A stretch of DNA of 64,000 nt, taken from assembly GCF_039543385.1 (NCBI RefSeq), contig NZ_BAABJQ010000014.1, positions 124,001 to 188,000 on the forward strand, written 5' to 3'. The notes under the pieces are model-generated. The model searched no databases. It was not told where the DNA came from and saw nothing but the letters and a program-made list of their open reading frames with translations. Each line of letters starts with the position of its first letter. The stretch's first letter is position 1. This document shows, one piece after another, positions 59,875-64,000 of this stretch. Origin of the DNA: Rugosimonospora acidiphila. Its GTDB lineage: Bacteria; Actinomycetota; Actinomycetes; Mycobacteriales; Micromonosporaceae. The translations under genes and the position numbers were made by a program.

Positions 59875-60476
59875 CCGACGCCAAGCAGGAGATCCTCGCC
59901 CGGATCCGGGCCGCGCTCGGCGACCACCCGACGCCGCCTCCGGTCCCCCGCGACTACCGCCGCGCGCTGCCCGACGGCACCGACCTCGTCGCCATGTTCG
60001 CCGAGTTGGCCGCCGACTACCGGGCCACCATCACCCGCACTCCCGCCGCCGAGTTGCCCGCCGCCATCGCCCGGGCCGCGGCCGGACGTCGGCTGGCCGT
60101 CCCCGCCGGGATCCCGGCCGACTGGATCGCGGGTCTCTCCACGCTGCCCGACGACCCGCCCCTGACCAACGAGCAACTCGACCAGGTCGACGGGGTACTC
60201 ACCGGCGCCGCCGCCGCCATCGCGCTGTCCGGCACCATCATCCTGGACGCCGGCCCGGAGCAGGGCCGCCGCGCTCTGACCCTGCTGCCCGACTACCACC
60301 TCTGCGTGGTGCGCACCGACCAGATCGTCGGTACCGCCGCCGAGGCCCTGGAGCGGCTCGATCCCCGCCGCCCACAGACCTGGATCAGTGGCCCCTCCGC
60401 CACCAGCGACATCGAACTCAACCGCGTCGAAGGCGTCCACGGGCCGCGCACCCTGCACGTGCTGATCGCCGAGTAG
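59871..60476 (+). CDS. lutC: Lactate utilisation protein C
   Basis: 201 residues from ATG 59871. LUD domain protein: AAIALSGTIILDAGPEQGRRAL (core), ALTLLPDYHLCVV and the strongly conserved GPSATSDIELNRVEGVHGPR. It completes the lactate oxidation complex and the rightward operon. No hairpin is obvious before the convergent PspC gene 30 nt on. Confidence 0.93.
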   Translation: MTDAKQEILARIRAALGDHPTPPPVPRDYRRALPDGTDLVAMFAELAADYRATITRTPAAELPAAIARAAAGRRLAVPAGIPADWIAGLSTLPDDPPLTNEQLDQVDGVLTGAAAAIALSGTIILDAGPEQGRRALTLLPDYHLCVVRTDQIVGTAAEALERLDPRRPQTWISGPSATSDIELNRVEGVHGPRTLHVLIAE

Positions 60477-60506
60477 GGCGGTGCCCGTGGCGGCGCGGTG
60501 TATCCG

Positions 60507-60746
60507 TCACGGGGTCGGGTAGCTGGCGGCCGGTGCGTCCTCGCTGGGCATGAGGATCCACAGCACCGGGTAGATCAGAAACTGGCTGCCCGGAATGATC
60601 AGCAGGATCAGCAGGAACAGCAGGCGGGCGGGCCACGGGTCGATGCCGAACCGGCGCCCCAGCCCCGCGCATACCCCGCCGAGCACCCGGCCGTCCCGCG
60701 GACGTGACAGACCCTGGCGGCGCAGCGAGTCGTGTACGGAGTTCAT
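60507..60746 (-). CDS. PspC-domain membrane protein
   Basis: 79 residues from ATG 60746. The PspC pattern is clear: RDGRVLGGVCAGLGRRFGID in shorter core GGVCAGLGRRFGID, then PWPARLLFLLILLIIPGSQF as the single or double membrane segment and LWILMP. Small PspC proteins sense or counter membrane stress in some bacteria; here the role is unknown. It converges with lutC and follows terminators of the next gene. Confidence 0.88.
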   Translation of the reverse strand: MNSVHDSLRRQGLSRPRDGRVLGGVCAGLGRRFGIDPWPARLLFLLILLIIPGSQFLIYPVLWILMPSEDAPAASYPTP

Positions 60747-60869
60747 CGTGCGTGTCCTTTCGGGTGGTCGACGCCTCGTGCGCCGACCACTCCACGGTCG
60801 CACCGCCACCGCCCCCGCGGCATCGGGGAGGGCCCTGACTCATCCCGGATGCCGCCGGATACGGCAATC

Positions 60870-60908
60870 GGGGGTGGGTCGCGGTGTCGTGTGCCGCGAC
60901 CCACCCCC
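60870..60908. terminator. Long hairpin downstream of last gene, distal
   Basis: Perfect 15-bp arms GGGGGTGGGTCGCGG (60870-60884) and CCGCGACCCACCCCC (60894-60908) with a 9-nt loop, about 75 nt past the stop of the leftward six-hairpin gene. Confidence 0.7.
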
Positions 60909-60937
60909 GGGGCCATCAGGGGCAGGAAAGCTGGGGC

Positions 60938-60970
60938 GCGCCGGACCCGGAGGGGGATCGGGTCCGGCGC
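60938..60970. terminator. Hairpin directly after the last gene, proximal
   Basis: Perfect 11-bp arms GCGCCGGACCC / GGGTCCGGCGC with an 11-nt loop, 11 nt after the stop at 60981. Together with the distal hairpin it makes a tandem terminator for the leftward gene. Confidence 0.7.
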
Positions 60971-60980
60971 TTGGGGATTG

Positions 60981-63900
60981 CTACTTACAACTGATCGCGG
61001 AGTAGGCCGCGGTGTAGGTGGAGTAGTAACCCACCCCACCCCGTGAGGAGTACCCGGCGACCGTGGCGTTCCCGCCCGCGGCCGACGAGGCCCCCGTGTC
61101 GAACAGGTGGTAGGCCGCCTTCCCGGACGCTACGGCGGAGGACTTCTGGGTCGCCCCGGCCGCGCCGAGGCTGATGTCCGCCGGTCCGGTCGAGCCGTTG
61201 AGGGCGTAGACCGCGATGGTCGCCTCGCCGTTGACACACGAGGCCTTGGCGCTGACCGTCAGCGGCACCGGCTTGCCGGCCGTCACGGTGGCCACCGGCG
61301 AGGCCGCCGAGGACGCCGAGTTACCGAGCGCGTTGGTGGCCACCACGGTCGCCGTGTACGCCCCGGGTGCCACGTTCGCGAAGCTGGTCGAGGTGGCTGT
61401 GCCCGCGACCTTCGCCACGATGGGCGTGCCGCCCTGCGGGGTGAGGGTCACCGTGTACCCGGTCGGGGCTGCCCCGTTGGTGGCGGGCGCGGCCCAGGTG
61501 ACGTTGACGCTGGTGTTCGACACCCCGATGCTGGGCGCCGCCGGCGCGGCCGGGGCCGAACCGAACACCTCGATCTCCGAGAGCTGCATGCGGTACTGGT
61601 TGCTCTCGTCGTTGCGCAGGTTCGTGCCCTCGACCCGCACGTAGCGTGCCGTGGTCGCGTCGAAGTCAAAGGTCTGCGCGGATCCGTCGGTGGGCTTCGG
61701 GTAGTTGGTCTTGCTCACCACCGTGTTCCAGGTGTTCCCGTCGGCCGAGGTCTGGATGGTGAAGTCGATCGGGAAGTAGTTACCGACCAGCGTCCGGTCG
61801 AAGTCCTTCGGCCACAGCTTGACGCGCGAAATGCTCTGCTGCGCGCCGAGGTCCACGGTCACCGACTCGGTGTGGTTCTCGGACAGGTCGTTGTTGCTCG
61901 ACCAGCCGAACGAGCTGGCGACGGTGAAGTCGTTGCCGTCGGTCACGGTCGGGGTGTCGAAGTTCCCGTCCTCCAGGCTGCTGCTGGCGGTGACGGGCTT
62001 GTGCAGCGCCAGGTCCGTGGCACCGGGCAGGGTCGGCAGGACGTAGCCGGCGGCGCTGCCAGACGCGAGGGCCACGTCGTGCGTGCCGCTGCCGGTGTAC
62101 GTGTACCGGACGGTGCCGAGGTTGTCCGCGGTGACGGTGTGCTTCGCCCCGTTGTCGGTGACCGTGTAGGTGCTGTCCGGCTTCTGCCCGGACCACTGCA
62201 GCGTCACCGGCTGGCTCGCCGAGCTGTAGTTGACCTGCTCGGTCAGCTCGTTGGTGTAGTCGACGGTCAGCGAGTCGGCGGCGTGGATGGTCCGGGTGAC
62301 CGTCGTGCCGTTCATGCTGTCCGGGATGTTCGGCGCGATGGTCACGCCGTCCGCCGTCGGCTGGATGCCCAGCACGTCGTCGAACAGGCCGGACGCGCCA
62401 TTGGCGTTGGAGGGGAACCACGCCTCCTGTGCGCCCGCACGCACCTGATCGAACCAGTTCAGGTAGCTCCAACCGTTGAAGCCGTCCTGGGTGTACCGGT
62501 TGAGGGTGCTGTTCAGGTACGTCAGCGACCGGTCGCGCTCACCGACCACGGCCGCGGCGCGCATGTACTCCTCGGTCATGAACGGGTAGATGGCGCCGTT
62601 CTCGAGGCCGGTCTCGAACCCGTTGCCGTGCGAGGTCTCCGTGTCGCGCTGCAGCGGAATGAAGTTCTGCGGGATCAGGTCGAGGTGGTACAGCTGCATG
62701 TCGGCGTCGACCTCATCGAGAATCTGCTTGGCCCGGTCGAGGTCGACCATGCCGTAGTAGATCGCCTGCAGGTTGATTTCCATGTCCTGGACCGCGCCCT
62801 GGACGGTCCCGTCGGCGTTGCGCCAGTACGCGAACATCCCGGTGCCCGTGTCCCACAGGCCGCCGTCGGTGTCGTCCTTGTTGAACTGGGTCTTGATGCC
62901 GGCGGCGATGGACGCGTACGACGACGCGAGGTCGCCGTCGTTGAACACCGTCTTCTCCAACTGGGACCACTCGACCAGGGCTTCGTACATGAGCTCGTTG
63001 ATGTAGCCGCTCTCGTACTTGATGTACGCCCCGTCGTTCCACTCCCGGATGCCCTTGGTGGACGCGTCGTCGGTGAGGTCGTTGTGGAACAGGCCATCGG
63101 TCGTGTTGTACTGGTTGTTGATCATGTACCCGAGTGACTTCTCGACCGAGGTGCGCATCGACGTGAGCCAGGAGCTGTCCGGTGAGTAGTTGTACATGTC
63201 GGCCACCGCCATCGCGTACGACGGGTCGGCGTCGTACAGGCTGCCGTCGCCCCACGGGTGGTCGAGGTGGTACGTGCGCCCGTTCATGTGGCCGCTGGAC
63301 GACTGTGCCGTGTCACGGAAGAACTGCAACGCGTTCTTCTGCGAGGCCGTCATCGCCGGGTCGTAGTACCCCTCGACCGTTCGGTCGGCGTACACCATGT
63401 CGTACGGCCCGACGCCGGGGAAGCGCAGGCCAACCGTTGACATGCCGTACCCCTTGTCGACGACGCCGGAGCGACCGAAGTCGTTGAGCATCGAGGACAG
63501 GGCCGCGGTGTTGTCGACACCGTTGATGGTGCCGCCGAGGGAGTAGAACTTCGCGTAGTCGTCCGGGGTGAACGTGTAGGAGACGGTGTCCTGCTGACCC
63601 TGGGCGGTGGCCTGCGGCGCGTAGATGTAGGCGGTGGTGCCGTTGGAGGAGTGACCGCCGTAGACCAGGCCGCTGGCCGGCGTTCCGGCCGTGTAGCTCC
63701 AGGTGGGCGCGGTACTGACCTGCGTCTCCTGGTAGGTGTTGCCGTCGCCGGTGTAGGCGAACTCGGTGGCCAGGCTGTGGTTTCCGGTCGCGTCCACGTC
63801 CAGCGCCTGCGAGGTCGCGCCCCGCAGCATGGTGAAGTCGGACTCTTCGACGCCGTAGCGGTCGTTTATCTTGGCCAGGAAGAAGTTGTTGTCACCGGTG

Positions 63901-64000
63901 TAGGCGTTGCCGATGGGCAGGTTGCCGCCGTCGGCCGGCCGCCGGATGTTGTCCCAGACGCGGGCCCAGCCGATGGACAGCTCGCCGTTGTGCCGCACCT
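60981..64000 (-). CDS. Secreted six-hairpin glycosidase-like enzyme, 5' truncated
   Basis: At least 1006 residues; the frame is open to the window edge, so the start and signal peptide lie outside. Its main part is alpha/alpha-barrel-like: HLDHPWGDGSLYDADPSYAMAV, here core DHPWGDGSLYDADPSY; EWNDGAYIKYESGYINELMYE; and WFDQVRAGAQEAWFPS. A beta-sandwich cap is followed by an F5/8 type C domain (LALHKPVTASSSLEDGNF, about residues 660-815), an FN3 domain (APAAPSIGVSNTSVNVTWAAP) and a short C-terminal module with four cysteine-poor strands. The fold resembles GH78/GH94-type six-hairpin enzymes. Its family and substrate are unknown, although its position next to rhamnose genes makes an alpha-rhamnosidase an attractive idea. 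Confidence 0.85.
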   Translation of the reverse strand, partial: VRHNGELSIGWARVWDNIRRPADGGNLPIGNAYTGDNNFFLAKINDRYGVEESDFTMLRGATSQALDVDATGNHSLATEFAYTGDGNTYQETQVSTAPTWSYTAGTPASGLVYGGHSSNGTTAYIYAPQATAQGQQDTVSYTFTPDDYAKFYSLGGTINGVDNTAALSSMLNDFGRSGVVDKGYGMSTVGLRFPGVGPYDMVYADRTVEGYYDPAMTASQKNALQFFRDTAQSSSGHMNGRTYHLDHPWGDGSLYDADPSYAMAVADMYNYSPDSSWLTSMRTSVEKSLGYMINNQYNTTDGLFHNDLTDDASTKGIREWNDGAYIKYESGYINELMYEALVEWSQLEKTVFNDGDLASSYASIAAGIKTQFNKDDTDGGLWDTGTGMFAYWRNADGTVQGAVQDMEINLQAIYYGMVDLDRAKQILDEVDADMQLYHLDLIPQNFIPLQRDTETSHGNGFETGLENGAIYPFMTEEYMRAAAVVGERDRSLTYLNSTLNRYTQDGFNGWSYLNWFDQVRAGAQEAWFPSNANGASGLFDDVLGIQPTADGVTIAPNIPDSMNGTTVTRTIHAADSLTVDYTNELTEQVNYSSASQPVTLQWSGQKPDSTYTVTDNGAKHTVTADNLGTVRYTYTGSGTHDVALASGSAAGYVLPTLPGATDLALHKPVTASSSLEDGNFDTPTVTDGNDFTVASSFGWSSNNDLSENHTESVTVDLGAQQSISRVKLWPKDFDRTLVGNYFPIDFTIQTSADGNTWNTVVSKTNYPKPTDGSAQTFDFDATTARYVRVEGTNLRNDESNQYRMQLSEIEVFGSAPAAPAAPSIGVSNTSVNVTWAAPATNGAAPTGYTVTLTPQGGTPIVAKVAGTATSTSFANVAPGAYTATVVATNALGNSASSAASPVATVTAGKPVPLTVSAKASCVNGEATIAVYALNGSTGPADISLGAAGATQKSSAVASGKAAYHLFDTGASSAAGGNATVAGYSSRGGVGYYSTYTAAYSAISCK

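Overview
The window is high-GC DNA with actinobacterial gene style: GTG and TTG starts, many 4-nt ATGA stop/start overlaps, Tat and lipoprotein signals on sugar-binding proteins, a DUF574-type methyltransferase, and FCD, WYL, RpiR and LacI regulators. A filamentous soil or plant-associated actinomycete is likely. The GCGAGCGGAGCGAG-style intergenic repeat between two rhamnose genes suggests Micromonosporaceae, but that is an inference. I see no rRNA, tRNA, CRISPR array, transposase or phage gene. The theme is uptake and breakdown of plant polysaccharide sugars.

Layout. (1) 1-16 kb: a 5'-truncated amidohydrolase, then a divergent plant-glycan locus. Leftward are two LplB/LplC-type permeases, a Tat lipoprotein binding protein, an alpha/alpha-barrel-like protein and a decayed beta-helix lyase. 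Rightward are an RpiR regulator fused to an alpha/beta hydrolase, an SGNH esterase, a GH29 fucosidase, a DUF2264 protein and an RraA-like aldolase. A frameshifted phosphatase and a GT39-like membrane glycosyltransferase follow. (2) 16-23 kb: a secreted phosphoesterase, an FCD regulator convergent with a cupin-like protein, a SAM methyltransferase, a membrane protein and a VOC protein. (3) 23-27 kb: a second sugar ABC system without an ATPase, plus a DUF624 (YesL-like) gene. (4) 27-38 kb: mixed accessory genes, including a peptidase, hydrolase/WYL pair, TrmO, a PLP enzyme coupled to an ABCG-type transporter, and a SufR-like regulator. (5) 38-45 kb: two large secreted enzymes (GH3 and GH16) with duplicated F5/8-type domains. 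(6) 45.9-60.5 kb: a complete L-rhamnose-to-lactate regulon. (7) The end: PspC and a 5'-truncated secreted six-hairpin enzyme.

How the genes work together. The clearest system is the rhamnose regulon. A leftward operon encodes uptake (two-domain ATPase, two permeases, lipoprotein) and a mutarotase. A rightward operon encodes rhamnose isomerase, a fused rhamnulose-phosphate aldolase/lactaldehyde dehydrogenase, rhamnulokinase and LutABC. Together they would turn rhamnose into DHAP and lactate, then pyruvate. A LacI gene lies between them, and one 14-bp operator-like sequence occurs at both promoters, in the same orientation relative to the genes controlled.

The most unusual observations are the RpiR-SIS-hydrolase fusion, the operator pair in the rhamnose regulon, and at least eight short tandem-repeat arrays. 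All arrays inside genes have periods divisible by three; the intergenic ones mostly do not.
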